Of a stretch of 64,000 bases of DNA, positions 1-8,086 are shown piece after piece. Origin of the DNA: Halomonas denitrificans (GTDB lineage: Bacteria; Pseudomonadota; Gammaproteobacteria; Pseudomonadales; Halomonadaceae); NCBI RefSeq assembly GCF_003056305.1, contig NZ_PYVX01000001.1, positions 558,001-622,000 on the forward strand, written 5' to 3'. Every line of letters begins with the position of its first letter. Position 1 is the stretch's first letter. Both the position numbers and the translations under genes were made by a program. The notes beneath the pieces are model-generated. The model saw only the letters and a program-made list of their open reading frames with translations, had not been told where the DNA came from and did not search any database.

Positions 1-731
1 ATGGCGGCGAAGAAGCCGTAGACCACGGTGGGGATGCCGGCCAGGACCTCGAGCACCGGCTTGGCCACGGTGCGCACGCGGGTGGGGGCGAACTCGGCCA
101 TGTAGATGGCCGCCAGCAGGCCGATGGGAATCGCCACCAGCATCGCCACGGCGGTGATCATGAAGGTGCCGGCGAACAGCGGCACCGAGCCGAACTGGGC
201 GGCGCTGGCGCCCTCCTCGGCGCGACCGGCGGCCTCGAGGAAGCTGGCGCCCGGGTTCCAGGTGGTCCCGGTGATGAAGTCCCAGAAGTTCTGCATCTGG
301 AAGAAGCGCAGCGCCTCGCCGATGATCGAGACCAGGATGCCCAGGGTGGTGAAGATGGAGATCAGCGCGGCGCCGGCCAGCACGAAGCGGATCACCCGCT
401 CGATGGCCTGGCGCGCGTGGAAATCGGGGCGCACCATCAGCACGCCGACGGCGAGCCCGAGGCAGGCCACGAGCAGGCTGCCGACGAGCAGGTAGAGGGT
501 GGGGATCTCGGCCCCGAGCAGCAGCAGCGTGAAGCCGCCCACGGCGCTGAGCACCAGCGCCGGTCCCGCCGTCGACAGCACGGCGAACCAGGCGTACTGG
601 TCGGGCTGGGCCTGCATCGCGGTACCACCGGCCCGCACCCGAGACGCCTTGGCACGCCCGAGGAAGAAGGCTATCAGACCCAGCAGCAGCAGGGCGCCGC
701 CGAACATGGCGAGTATCTGATTGGTCTGCAT
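1..731 (-). CDS. pstC: Phosphate ABC transporter permease PstC (partial, 3' end outside window)
   Basis: Inner-membrane permease of the high-affinity PstSCAB phosphate importer. About 243 residues are visible from the ATG at 729-731. The N-terminus starts MQTNQILAMFGG and has three hydrophobic segments (roughly residues 6-24, 48-70 and 75-95), the extended form seen in gammaproteobacterial PstC. A further membrane segment lies near residue 120, and the ABC permease domain begins near 165, with the motif ending GIPTVVYGFFA at the window edge. It lies 114 bp downstream of pstS on the same strand, separated by a strong hairpin, so it is probably cotranscribed at a lower level. The remaining pst genes should lie beyond the left edge. 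Function is confident; only the 5' part is seen. Confidence 0.9.
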   Translation of the reverse strand, partial: MQTNQILAMFGGALLLLGLIAFFLGRAKASRVRAGGTAMQAQPDQYAWFAVLSTAGPALVLSAVGGFTLLLLGAEIPTLYLLVGSLLVACLGLAVGVLMVRPDFHARQAIERVIRFVLAGAALISIFTTLGILVSIIGEALRFFQMQNFWDFITGTTWNPGASFLEAAGRAEEGASAAQFGSVPLFAGTFMITAVAMLVAIPIGLLAAIYMAEFAPTRVRTVAKPVLEVLAGIPTVVYGFFAA

Positions 732-795
732 AGGTGTCTCTCGAAGGAGTTCATTCGCGGACGGGGCAGATCGGCCCGGTCCGTCGAAACGTGAG

Positions 796-824
796 CCGGC
801 CGGCAGCCCTGAGCTGCCGGCCGG
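796..824 (-). terminator. Intercistronic hairpin between pstS and pstC
   Basis: A perfect 12-bp inverted repeat (796-807 with 813-824, 5-nt loop) lies between the pstS stop and the pstC start. No T-run follows on the minus strand. It therefore looks more like an attenuator or an mRNA-stabilising 3' hairpin for pstS than a full terminator. Binding proteins of ABC importers are commonly made in excess over their permeases by this means. Confidence 0.6.
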
Positions 825-845
825 GTGAAACGACTCGCGCCGGCG

Positions 846-1859
846 TTACTTCAGATCGGCCAGTTCGAGGGTCTCGCGGTTCTCGACGTCCTGGCGCGCT
901 TCCTCGCGCATCTCGGCGGGCGCCGGGATCAGGCCGATGCCCTTGAGGTAGCCTAGATCACCGATCATCTGCTCGCTCATGAACAGGTCGGCGTAGGCGT
1001 ACATGGCCGGCACCTCGTCGGCGTGCTGATTCTTGATGTAGAAGAACATCGAGCGCGACACCGGGTACTCGCCGCTGCCGATGGCATCCGGGGTCGGGGC
1101 GACGCCGTCGATGTTGGAACCGGTCAGGGTATCGGCGTTCTCCTCGAGGAAGGAGTAGCCGAAGATGCCGAAGGCCTCGGTGTTCTCGGCCAGGCGCTGA
1201 ACGATCAGGTTGTCGTTCTCGCCGGCGTCGATGAAGGCGCCGTCGGTACGGATGTCGGTGTAGCCCTCGCCGCCGTAGGCGTCCATCTCCTCGGAGGCGG
1301 CTTCCATCACCAGCTCCTCGAAGGCGTCACGGGTGCCGGAGGTGGTGGGCGGGCCGTAGACGGCGATCTCGCGCGCCGGCAGGGCGTCGTCGATCTCGCT
1401 CCACTGGGTGTAGGGGTTGTCGACCAGCTCGCCGTCGACCGGCACCTTGGCGGCGAGAGCCAGGAAGATCTGCTCGCGGGTGACGTCCATCGCCTCGTTG
1501 GCGTTGGACTGGGCGAAGGCGATGCCGTCGTAACCGATGAAGGCCTCGGTGATGTCGGTGACACCGTTCTCCTCGCAGCGCTCGAACTCGGAGGGCTTCA
1601 TGCGGCGCGAGGCGTTGGTGATGTCCGGCGTGTCGTCACCGACCCCATTGCAGAACAGACGCAGCCCACCACCGGAGCCGGTGGATTCGATGACCGGCGT
1701 CGGGTACTCGGTGGTGGCACCGAACTCCTCGGCCACGTAGCTGGCGAACGGGTAGACGGTGCTGGAGCCGACGATGCGAGCCTGCTCGCGGGCCTGGGCG
1801 ACACCGGCCACACCGATCACGGCGGCGGCGATGGCGGTGGTCTTGAGGATGCGGTTCAT
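846..1859 (-). CDS. pstS: Phosphate ABC transporter substrate-binding protein PstS
   Basis: Periplasmic phosphate-binding protein, 337 aa. Residues 1-23 form a Sec signal peptide with an AQA-type cleavage site. The mature part starts with the phosphate-loop motif GSSTVYPFA (about residue 31), followed by STGSGGGLRLFCNG and PPTTSGTRDAF, the usual ligand-contacting loops of the PstS/SphX type. A Shine-Dalgarno AGGAGAT precedes the ATG. A good Pho box lies 60-80 bp upstream, so PhoB induction under phosphate starvation is expected. It is the first gene of the pst operon, with pstC next. Confidence 0.93.
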   Translation of the reverse strand: MNRILKTTAIAAAVIGVAGVAQAREQARIVGSSTVYPFASYVAEEFGATTEYPTPVIESTGSGGGLRLFCNGVGDDTPDITNASRRMKPSEFERCEENGVTDITEAFIGYDGIAFAQSNANEAMDVTREQIFLALAAKVPVDGELVDNPYTQWSEIDDALPAREIAVYGPPTTSGTRDAFEELVMEAASEEMDAYGGEGYTDIRTDGAFIDAGENDNLIVQRLAENTEAFGIFGYSFLEENADTLTGSNIDGVAPTPDAIGSGEYPVSRSMFFYIKNQHADEVPAMYAYADLFMSEQMIGDLGYLKGIGLIPAPAEMREEARQDVENRETLELADLK

Positions 1860-1918
1860 GGAGCGATCTCCTGTCGAGAAAGGGATTCATCCTTCGCGAC
1901 ACACACGATGCCCCAGGA

Positions 1919-1938
1919 AAGTGACAGCTTCATGACAA
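1919..1938 (-). promoter_or_regulatory. Pho box (PhoB binding site) upstream of pstS
   Basis: On the minus strand this reads TTGTCATGAAGCTGTCACTT. That is two 7-bp direct repeats (TTGTCAT and CTGTCAC) separated by 4 bp, matching the PhoB consensus CTGTCAT-N4-CTGTCAT closely. It sits about 60 bp ahead of the pstS start codon. Confidence 0.85.
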
Positions 1939-1975
1939 CCGGCGGCGACAGCGCAATCCCCGCCCTGCCGGCCGC

Positions 1976-3175
1976 TCAGGCGGCGGGCGCGACCTCCCGG
2001 CCGGCGCGCCCCACGAGCCCGCGCAAGGCCAGGTTGCCGGCCAGCGACACCGCCAGCATGGTCAGCACCATGGGCCAGGCGCTGTCGATCTCGAAGCCGC
2101 TCACCACCACCCCGGCGAGCGCCCCGCAGGTGAACTGGATGCTGCCCAGCAGCGCCGTGGCGGTGGCACTCATGTGGCTGAAGTGCTCGAGCAGCGAGGC
2201 GATGGCGTTGGGGGTGATCAGGCCGACCATGCCCATGAACAGCATGATCAGCGGCACCACGGTGACGAGCGAATCCTGCCCGGAGGCCACCAGCAGGGTC
2301 AGGCAGCAGGCCACACCGAGCTGGACGCCGAGGCCGAGACGCATGTTCTGCTGCGGGCTGCGGCGGCGCAGCAGGCGGATGTTCAGGCGGTTCGACGCCG
2401 CCATGACCACCACGTTGGCGCCGAAGACCACTGGATAGATCGCCGGCGACACGCCGTAGTGGCTGATGTAGAGAAACGGCGAGGCGGTGATGAAGGCGAA
2501 CATGCCGGCGAAGGTCGCGGCCACGGCGAGCACGTAGCCCATGCCCTCGCGATGGCGCAGCACGCTGGCGTAGTTGCGCAGCACCTGGCGCGGCGAGGCC
2601 GCGGGGGCGTCCGGCGCGCGGGTCTCGGGCAGCTTGGTGCCCATCAGCCAGAGCAGAAAGGCCGCATAGACCGCCAGGAAGACGAAGATCAGCCACCAGT
2701 CGGCGAGGTAGAGCAGCCCGCTGCCCACCGCCGGCGCCGCCAGCGGCGCCAGCATCATGATCATCGCCATGGTCGACATCACCTTGGCCGCCTCGCGGCC
2801 CTGGAAGCAGTCGCGCACGATGGCCGCGGAGTTGACCACGCAGGCGCCGCCGCCCAGCGCCTGCACCAGCCGCCAGGCGAGCAGCTCGCCGAGGCTGCCC
2901 ACCGTGGTCAGCATCAGGCTCGCCAGCAGGAAGATCACCAGGCCGCTGAGCAGCACCGGCTTGCGGCCCAGCCGGTCGGAGAGCGGGCCGCCGGTGAGCT
3001 GGCCGAGGGCGAAGCCGGCCAGGAAGGTGCTGATCGAGAGTTCGGTGTGGTGAATGCTCGCGCCCACGGCCTCGGCCAGGGCCGGCATGGCGGGCAGGTA
3101 GGCATCGATGGCGAAGGGGGCCAAGGCGGTGTTGGCGGCGACCAGCAGGGCCACGCGCCGGGGATTCAGGGTCAA
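1976..3175 (-). CDS. Bcr/CflA-family multidrug efflux MFS transporter
   Basis: Major facilitator of the 12-helix DHA1 group, about 400 aa, inner membrane, proton-driven drug export. The N-terminus (ALAPFAIDAYLPAMPALA) is characteristic of Bcr/CflA proteins. The cytoplasmic loop 2-3 motif GPLSDRLGRKPVLL is intact. A GTG at 3190 would extend the frame by five codons but lies on top of the GGGAGG ribosome site (3183-3188), so I prefer the TTG at 3173-3175, 7 nt from that site; TTG at 3176-3178 is also possible. It stands alone, about 160 bp from the divergent transaldolase gene. Substrate unknown. Confidence 0.85.
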   Translation of the reverse strand: MTLNPRRVALLVAANTALAPFAIDAYLPAMPALAEAVGASIHHTELSISTFLAGFALGQLTGGPLSDRLGRKPVLLSGLVIFLLASLMLTTVGSLGELLAWRLVQALGGGACVVNSAAIVRDCFQGREAAKVMSTMAMIMMLAPLAAPAVGSGLLYLADWWLIFVFLAVYAAFLLWLMGTKLPETRAPDAPAASPRQVLRNYASVLRHREGMGYVLAVAATFAGMFAFITASPFLYISHYGVSPAIYPVVFGANVVVMAASNRLNIRLLRRRSPQQNMRLGLGVQLGVACCLTLLVASGQDSLVTVVPLIMLFMGMVGLITPNAIASLLEHFSHMSATATALLGSIQFTCGALAGVVVSGFEIDSAWPMVLTMLAVSLAGNLALRGLVGRAGREVAPAA

Positions 3176-3337
3176 CAAGGCGCCTCCCACAGGGCTCTTG
3201 ACAGAGAAGGTAGTGGATAGCGGATAAAAGATAGAGGGCTAATGATAACCCAAAAGCCGCTCGCTGGCCCGACCGCCTATAATCGGCCCGGCTGCCTTGC
3301 TAGAGTGAACGCCATGACAACCGGAGGGATCCCCACC

Positions 3338-4276
3338 ATGGCAGACGACCTGCTTTCACAACTCAAGACCATGACCACCGTGGTGGCCGACACCGGCGAT
3401 CTCGAGGCGATTCGCCGCTTCCAGCCCACCGACGCCACCACCAACCCCTCGCTGATCCTCCAGGCGGCCCAGCACGAGGGACGCCGCGCGCGGCTGGCCG
3501 AGATCGCCCGCCACGCCACCGACGTCGACGACGCCCTGGACAGCGTGGCCGTCGAGATCGGCAGCGAGATCAGCGCCCTGGTGCCCGGCTACGTCTCCAC
3601 CGAGGTCAGCGCGCGGCTCTCCTTCGACACCGACGCCACCCTGGCCCGGGCCCGGGCGCTGATCGAGCGCTACGGCCGCCACGGGGTCGGCCCCGAGCGG
3701 ATCCTGATCAAGGTCGCGGCCACCTGGGAGGGGATCCGCGCCGCCCGGATCCTCGAGCGCGAGGGCATCCACACCAACCTCACCCTGCTGTTCAGCTTCG
3801 CCCAGGCACAGGTCTGCGCCGATGCCGGCGTGACCCTGGTCTCGCCCTTCGTCGGGCGTATCCTCGACTGGCACAAGGCCCAGGATCCCGAGGCCGACTT
3901 CGAGGGCGACCGCGATCCGGGCGTGCAGTCGGTGAAGCGCATCTACGAGCACTTCAAGGGCCACGGCTACGAGACCGTCGTGATGGGCGCCAGCTTCCGC
4001 AACAGCGGCGAGATCCTCGCCCTGTCGGGCTGCGACCGGCTGACCATCTCCCCGGCGCTGCTGGAGGAGCTGGCCGGCACGAGCGGCACGCTGACGCGCC
4101 GGCTGACGCCGCTGGACGCCGAGACTCACGCGCCGGAGCCGCTGGACGAGGCCGAGTTCCGCTGGGCGATGAACGAGGATGCCATGGCCACCGAGAAGCT
4201 CGCCGAGGGCATCCGCAAGTTCATGGCCGACCAGCGCAAGCTGGAGGCGCTGCTGGCAGAGCTGCGTCAGGGGTAG
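3338..4276 (+). CDS. tal: Transaldolase
   Basis: Cytosolic pentose-phosphate enzyme that moves a dihydroxyacetone unit from sedoheptulose-7-P to glyceraldehyde-3-P. At 312 aa it has the length of the TalA/TalB subfamily. Visible motifs are [10 protein letters not shown] near the N-terminus, the Schiff-base lysine in [13 protein letters not shown] (Lys125) and [14 protein letters not shown] near the C-terminus. An upstream in-frame ATG exists at 3242, but the ATG at 3338 has the ribosome site GGAGGGA and matches the usual N-terminus ([10 protein letters not shown]). It is monocistronic and convergent with the STAS gene; two hairpins fill the gap. Confidence 0.95.
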   Translation: MADDLLSQLKTMTTVVADTGDLEAIRRFQPTDATTNPSLILQAAQHEGRRARLAEIARHATDVDDALDSVAVEIGSEISALVPGYVSTEVSARLSFDTDATLARARALIERYGRHGVGPERILIKVAATWEGIRAARILEREGIHTNLTLLFSFAQAQVCADAGVTLVSPFVGRILDWHKAQDPEADFEGDRDPGVQSVKRIYEHFKGHGYETVVMGASFRNSGEILALSGCDRLTISPALLEELAGTSGTLTRRLTPLDAETHAPEPLDEAEFRWAMNEDAMATEKLAEGIRKFMADQRKLEALLAELRQG

Positions 4277-4297
4277 GCGCATCTCGCGGGAGACGCG

Positions 4298-4338
4298 CCG
4301 GGCCCCGCAGGCGTCCCAGGGCAGGGAGCGGGGCCCGG
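4298..4338. terminator. GC-rich inverted repeat after tal
   Basis: An 11-bp perfect stem (4298-4308 with 4328-4338) encloses a 19-nt loop, just after the tal stop codon. No T-run follows on either strand. It is probably a 3' mRNA hairpin for tal. Confidence 0.4.
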
Positions 4339-4365
4339 AAGGCGGGCTTGGCAAAACAGCACGAC

Positions 4366-4396
4366 GCGCCCGACGCCGAGCATCGGCGCCGGGCGC
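4366..4396 (-). terminator. Terminator between convergent tal and STAS/PP2C operon
   Basis: Stem of 7+6 bp with one A/C mismatch (4366-4379 with 4383-4396) and a GCA loop. On the minus strand it follows the STAS stop codon and is trailed by TGTTTTG about 8 nt further on, consistent with termination of the PP2C-STAS transcript. Confidence 0.6.
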
Positions 4397-4408
4397 GATC
4401 AGGCGGGC

Positions 4409-4918
4409 CTAGGAGCCGTGGGAAGTAGCCTGCTGGGCCTCGAGCATCTCCACCAGCGGCTGGAACTCCTCGCGATTGTGCTCGTTGAGGCGCATCAGGA
4501 TGCGATGCGCCTCGAGCACCCGCTGGCGGGTCTCCTCCACGTCGGTGGGGATCTCGGGCAGGTCATGAAGCTCACGGGCCTCGGTGATCGGCGAGTCCAC
4601 CAGGGTGAAGATGCGCGAGAAGCCCATGACGTCGAGCATGCGCTGGACGTCGGGGTTGTCGGCGATGATGGTCGGCGGCTCGCTGACCCGGCCCTGCACC
4701 GCCATGGCCACCTTGGCGAGAAAGCCCAGGGCGGTGGAATCCACGTTGGTGGTGTCTCTCAGGTCGATGATCAGCGTCTCGAGCCCCGGCGTCTCGGCAA
4801 GCTGCTGGGCCTGGCGGTCCAGGGTCGCGCAGAGGGTCAGGCGCACGTCCCCGCAGAGCTTGAGGACGAAGACCCCCGATGCAAACGCTGCCTTGATGCG
4901 GCCCTCATGATTTATCAT
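4409..4918 (-). CDS. STAS-domain anti-sigma factor antagonist
   Basis: Cytosolic anti-anti-sigma-type protein of about 169 aa. The STAS domain occupies residues 1-100. It carries the conserved phosphorylatable serine in NVDSTALGF, preceded by the strand TLIIDLRDTT. The roughly 60-residue C-terminal tail is acidic and of unknown role. The ATG at 4916-4918 overlaps the end of the PP2C gene by 14 nt; a TTG at 4922-4924 could add two residues. Coupling to a PP2C phosphatase gene is the usual arrangement of partner-switch modules such as RssB-RssC in Pseudomonas, where dephosphorylating the STAS serine frees or sequesters an anti-sigma factor. No anti-sigma kinase gene is seen here. Confidence 0.82.
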   Translation of the reverse strand: MINHEGRIKAAFASGVFVLKLCGDVRLTLCATLDRQAQQLAETPGLETLIIDLRDTTNVDSTALGFLAKVAMAVQGRVSEPPTIIADNPDVQRMLDVMGFSRIFTLVDSPITEARELHDLPEIPTDVEETRQRVLEAHRILMRLNEHNREEFQPLVEMLEAQQATSHGS

Positions 4919-6119
4919 TGCCAAATCCGCTCAACACCATGATCGTCAGGTCGTCCGGCAGCTCCTCATGACCGGGAGCGCTCTGGGCCACAATTTCATC
5001 ATCGTCGGCCAGATGCTCCAGTGCAAGGCTGCCGCGCAGGTCTTCCAGCGTCGCACTGGCGAGGACCCGCCGCTCGAGCTCCCTGAGCCGCCCCTCCAGG
5101 GTCTCCCCGGGCAGGCACTCCAGTATCCCATCCGAACAGAGCCACAGCCGAAAGTTCTCCGGCAGCGGACAGCCCAGGCTCGGGTAGTCGACCCCGGGGA
5201 AGAGGCCGACCGGCATCCCCTCGCCGGGCAGCGCCTGCACCTCGCCCTCGGCCACCAGCAGCGGCATGGGGAGCTGTGCGCCGAGGGAATAGTGGAGATA
5301 ACGGCGCCGGTGGTCAATCACCCCGACGAACAGGGTCGCGTGCTTGCCGATGCCGGCATCCAGCAGCTCGCGATTGAGCGCCGCCAGCCAGCGCGGCGCC
5401 AGCCGCTCGGGATGCTCGCCGTCCCACTCCTGCTGCCAGCGATTGGAGAGATATTTCAGCAGCACGGTGACGAAGGCCGAGGAGGCCCCGTGACCGGAGA
5501 CGTCGGCGAAGTAGAACAGGCTGTAGCGCTCGTCGAAGGCCTGGAAATCGAGGAAGTCGCCGGAGAGGTAGAGCGAGGGCGCCAGCCAGTAGTCGAAGGT
5601 CACGCCCTGCAGGGTCTGGGGCCGGGGCGGCAGCAGCTTGCGCTGGATCTGGCCGCCGGCCTGCTGGTCGAGGCGCAGCATCGCCAGGTGGGTCTCCAGG
5701 CTCTCGTTGAGCTCCTCGAGGTTCTCGTTGAGGTGGGCCAGCCGCGCCCGGTCGCGCTCCCGCTCGGCGGCCAGCCGGTGCACCTCGATGGCCTTGACGA
5801 TCATGCGCCGCAGGAGCGAGCCGTGGCGCAGCGGATCGATGATGTAGTCCACCAGCCCCGCCTCCACCGCCTTCAGCAGGTCGGCGTCCTGGCGATCGTC
5901 GCTGACCACCAGGGTCGGCAGCCGCTCGGCCAGGCGCTCCCAGTCGGCGCGGGACACCGCCCGCGCATGGGCGACGATCAGCGCCGTCTCCGGCGGCAGC
6001 TCCTCGATGCCGGAGGCGGCGTACACCGCCAGGTCGTCACGGGCGATGGTCCGCGCCAGGGCGTCGCGCTCCGGCCCCGGGACGTCGATCACTCCGATCA
6101 GTTGCTTGGCTGGTGGCAT
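4905..6119 (-). CDS. Response-regulator-like PP2C/SpoIIE-type serine phosphatase
   Basis: 404 aa in three parts: a receiver-like domain (about 1-115), a leucine-rich coiled-coil linker (about 118-155) and a PP2C/SpoIIE phosphatase domain (about 165-400). Phosphatase metal motifs are visible (LSGDFLDF, FADVSGHG, LCSDGILE). The receiver seems degenerate: the strand that normally carries the phosphoacceptor Asp reads TALIVAHARAV with no Asp, and the usual Lys-Pro reads Asp-Pro (YIIDPLRHG). Its likely target is the phosphoserine of the STAS protein encoded next. Overall form resembles Pseudomonas RssB. The signal it senses is unknown. Confidence 0.82.
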   Translation of the reverse strand: MPPAKQLIGVIDVPGPERDALARTIARDDLAVYAASGIEELPPETALIVAHARAVSRADWERLAERLPTLVVSDDRQDADLLKAVEAGLVDYIIDPLRHGSLLRRMIVKAIEVHRLAAERERDRARLAHLNENLEELNESLETHLAMLRLDQQAGGQIQRKLLPPRPQTLQGVTFDYWLAPSLYLSGDFLDFQAFDERYSLFYFADVSGHGASSAFVTVLLKYLSNRWQQEWDGEHPERLAPRWLAALNRELLDAGIGKHATLFVGVIDHRRRYLHYSLGAQLPMPLLVAEGEVQALPGEGMPVGLFPGVDYPSLGCPLPENFRLWLCSDGILECLPGETLEGRLRELERRVLASATLEDLRGSLALEHLADDDEIVAQSAPGHEELPDDLTIMVLSGFGNDKS

Positions 6120-6131
6120 GCGGTCATGGCC

Positions 6132-6887
6132 TCATTCGGCGAAGGCGTCGTCGAAATCCGCCCCATCGAAGTCGAACTCGTCGCTGGCGAAGGGATCCTC
6201 CTCCAGCTGCCCATCGTTGACCTCGAAGCGACGCTGCTGCAGATAGGCATCGCGGATGAAGCTGTAGCGATCGCCGCTGATCAGCGCCTCCTGGTCGAGC
6301 AGCCCGGCCCGGGTATCGATGATCTGGAGGGCGCGCAATCCGTAGCGGACCGTGTCGTCTTCCACGTAGGTGAGCGGGTAGGTGTACGCGTCCGCCGGGA
6401 GCCCTGCGGTGTCGCGCAGGGTGCTCGGCCCCAGCAGCGGCAGCACCAGATAGCGAGACTCTTCCCATCCCCAGGCGCCCAGGGTCTGGCCGAAGTCCTC
6501 CTCGCGGCCGGTGATGTCCATCCGCGTGGCGACGTCGAACAGCCCGCCGATGCCGACGGTGGTGTTGATCAGGAAGCGCCCGGTGGCGACGCCGGCGTTG
6601 GTGCCCTTGCCCTGCAGCAGGCTGTTCAGGGTGGTGCGGATCTCGCCGAGGTTGGAGAAGAAGTTGCCCACGCCCGTCTCCACCGGATCCGGGGTGATGA
6701 AGCGATAGCCCCGGGCAACCGGCTTCAGCGCGTAGCGGTCGACCACGTCGTTGAAGGCGAAGACCTTGCGGTTGAAGCCTTCCCAGGGGTCGTCGGGATG
6801 GCGCTCGCGCATATCGCCGCTGCTGGCGCAGCCGGCCAGCAGCGCCAGCGACACCAGCAGGGCACCGCGCCCCGCCCACCGAGTCAT
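6132..6887 (-). CDS. mlaA: MlaA (VacJ) outer-membrane lipoprotein
   Basis: Outer-membrane component of the Mla system that returns mislocalised phospholipids from the outer leaflet. Signal peptide with lipobox LLAGC, then the family sequence DPWEGFNRKVFAFNDVVDRYALKPVARGYR, followed by NFFSNLGEIRTTLNSLLQGK and the MlaA core. The frame is open from ATG 6926, but ATG 6887 places the lipid-modified Cys at residue 20, normal for a lipoprotein. The C-terminal tail is acidic (FDFDGADFDDAFAE). It lies 12 bp after the PP2C gene start region and on the same strand as the KAS III gene, but without other mla genes. Confidence 0.92.
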   Translation of the reverse strand: MTRWAGRGALLVSLALLAGCASSGDMRERHPDDPWEGFNRKVFAFNDVVDRYALKPVARGYRFITPDPVETGVGNFFSNLGEIRTTLNSLLQGKGTNAGVATGRFLINTTVGIGGLFDVATRMDITGREEDFGQTLGAWGWEESRYLVLPLLGPSTLRDTAGLPADAYTYPLTYVEDDTVRYGLRALQIIDTRAGLLDQEALISGDRYSFIRDAYLQQRRFEVNDGQLEEDPFASDEFDFDGADFDDAFAE

Positions 6888-6964
6888 CACGCCTCTCATC
6901 TTCCCTCTCATCTCAGGTCCGTTCATCGGGCACTATCGCCTCCCTGCGGTTACTGTCTTGACGC

Positions 6965-8086
6965 TCACTGGCGACGCACCACCACGCTGCCGGCACTGTA
7001 GCCCGCGCCGAAGGAACAGACCACCCCGAGCGCGTCCGGCGCGAGGTCGTGACGGTGCAGGTGGAAGGCGATGATCGAACCGGCCGAGCTGGTGTTGGCG
7101 TAGCGATCGAGGATGATCGGCGCCTGATCCGGCTCCGGGGCGTGGCCCAGCACGCGCCGGGCGATGAGGTCGTTCATGTGGCGGTTGGCCTGGTGGAGCC
7201 ACAGCCGGGCCAGGTCCTCGCCGGCGAGTTCCAGGCTCGCCAGGTGATCGGTGATCAGCGCCGCCACCAGCGGGCAGACCTCCTTGAAGACGCGGCGTCC
7301 CTCCTGCACGAAGAGCCGGTCGGTGGCGAGCGGGTCGCTGTCGGTGACGCGATCGAGGAAGCCGGCGTTGTTGCGGATGGCGTTGGAGAAGCGCGTGACG
7401 AGCCGGGTGCCAAGGATCTCGAAGCGCTCCTCGGCCGTCGCCACCTCGTCGCTCTCCAGCACCAGGGCGGTGCAGGCATCGCCGAAGATGAAGTGGCTGT
7501 CGCGGTCGCGGAAGTTGAGGTGGGCCGAGCAGATCTCGGGATCGACGATCAGGGCGCGCCGCACGCTGCCGGCGCGGATGGCGTTGGCAGCGGTCTCGAT
7601 GGCGAAGGTCGCCGAGCTGCAGGCGACGTTCATGTCGAAGGCGTAGCCGCCGGCGCCCAGCGCCGCCTGCAGCTCCACGGCCACCGCCGGGTAGGGGCGC
7701 TCCAGGTTGGAGCAGGCGACGATCACCAGGTCGATCTCCCCGGCCGCCACGCCCGCCGCGTCCAGCGCCTGGCGGGCCGCGGCCAGGCCCATCTCGCACT
7801 GGTGGGAAGGCTCGTCGTTGCCGCGCGGGGCGAGCCGCGGGCGCATGCGCTCGGGGTCGAGGATGCCCTCGGCGTCCATCACGTAGCGGCTGTGGATGCC
7901 CGACGCCTTGACGATGAACTCGGTGCTGGAGTGCAGCAGCGCCTCCCGCTCCCCGGCGGCGATGGCCTCGGCATGGCGCGCGTTCTCGGCGTCCACCCAG
8001 GCATTGAAGGCGGCCACCAGGGCCGCGTTGTCGATGGCGTGCTCCGGGGTATAGAGCCCCGTGCCGGTGATCACTGCCTGGGTCAT
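6965..8086 (-). CDS. FabH-like beta-ketoacyl-ACP synthase III family protein
   Basis: 373 aa, thiolase-fold condensing enzyme. The catalytic Cys is at residue 156 in DMNVACSSATFAIETA; the His is in LWLHQANRHMNDL and the Asn in DRYANTSSAGSII. It is about 55 residues longer than housekeeping FabH and resembles the Pseudomonas FabH-like protein (PA3286 type) that feeds medium-chain acyl-CoA into fatty-acid synthesis; that assignment is from memory of the family. Its ATG overlaps the hrpA stop codon (ATGA at 8083-8086), so translation is coupled to the helicase. Housekeeping fabH is normally in the fab operon, so this is probably an accessory condensing enzyme. Confidence 0.85.
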   Translation of the reverse strand: MTQAVITGTGLYTPEHAIDNAALVAAFNAWVDAENARHAEAIAAGEREALLHSSTEFIVKASGIHSRYVMDAEGILDPERMRPRLAPRGNDEPSHQCEMGLAAARQALDAAGVAAGEIDLVIVACSNLERPYPAVAVELQAALGAGGYAFDMNVACSSATFAIETAANAIRAGSVRRALIVDPEICSAHLNFRDRDSHFIFGDACTALVLESDEVATAEERFEILGTRLVTRFSNAIRNNAGFLDRVTDSDPLATDRLFVQEGRRVFKEVCPLVAALITDHLASLELAGEDLARLWLHQANRHMNDLIARRVLGHAPEPDQAPIILDRYANTSSAGSIIAFHLHRHDLAPDALGVVCSFGAGYSAGSVVVRRQ

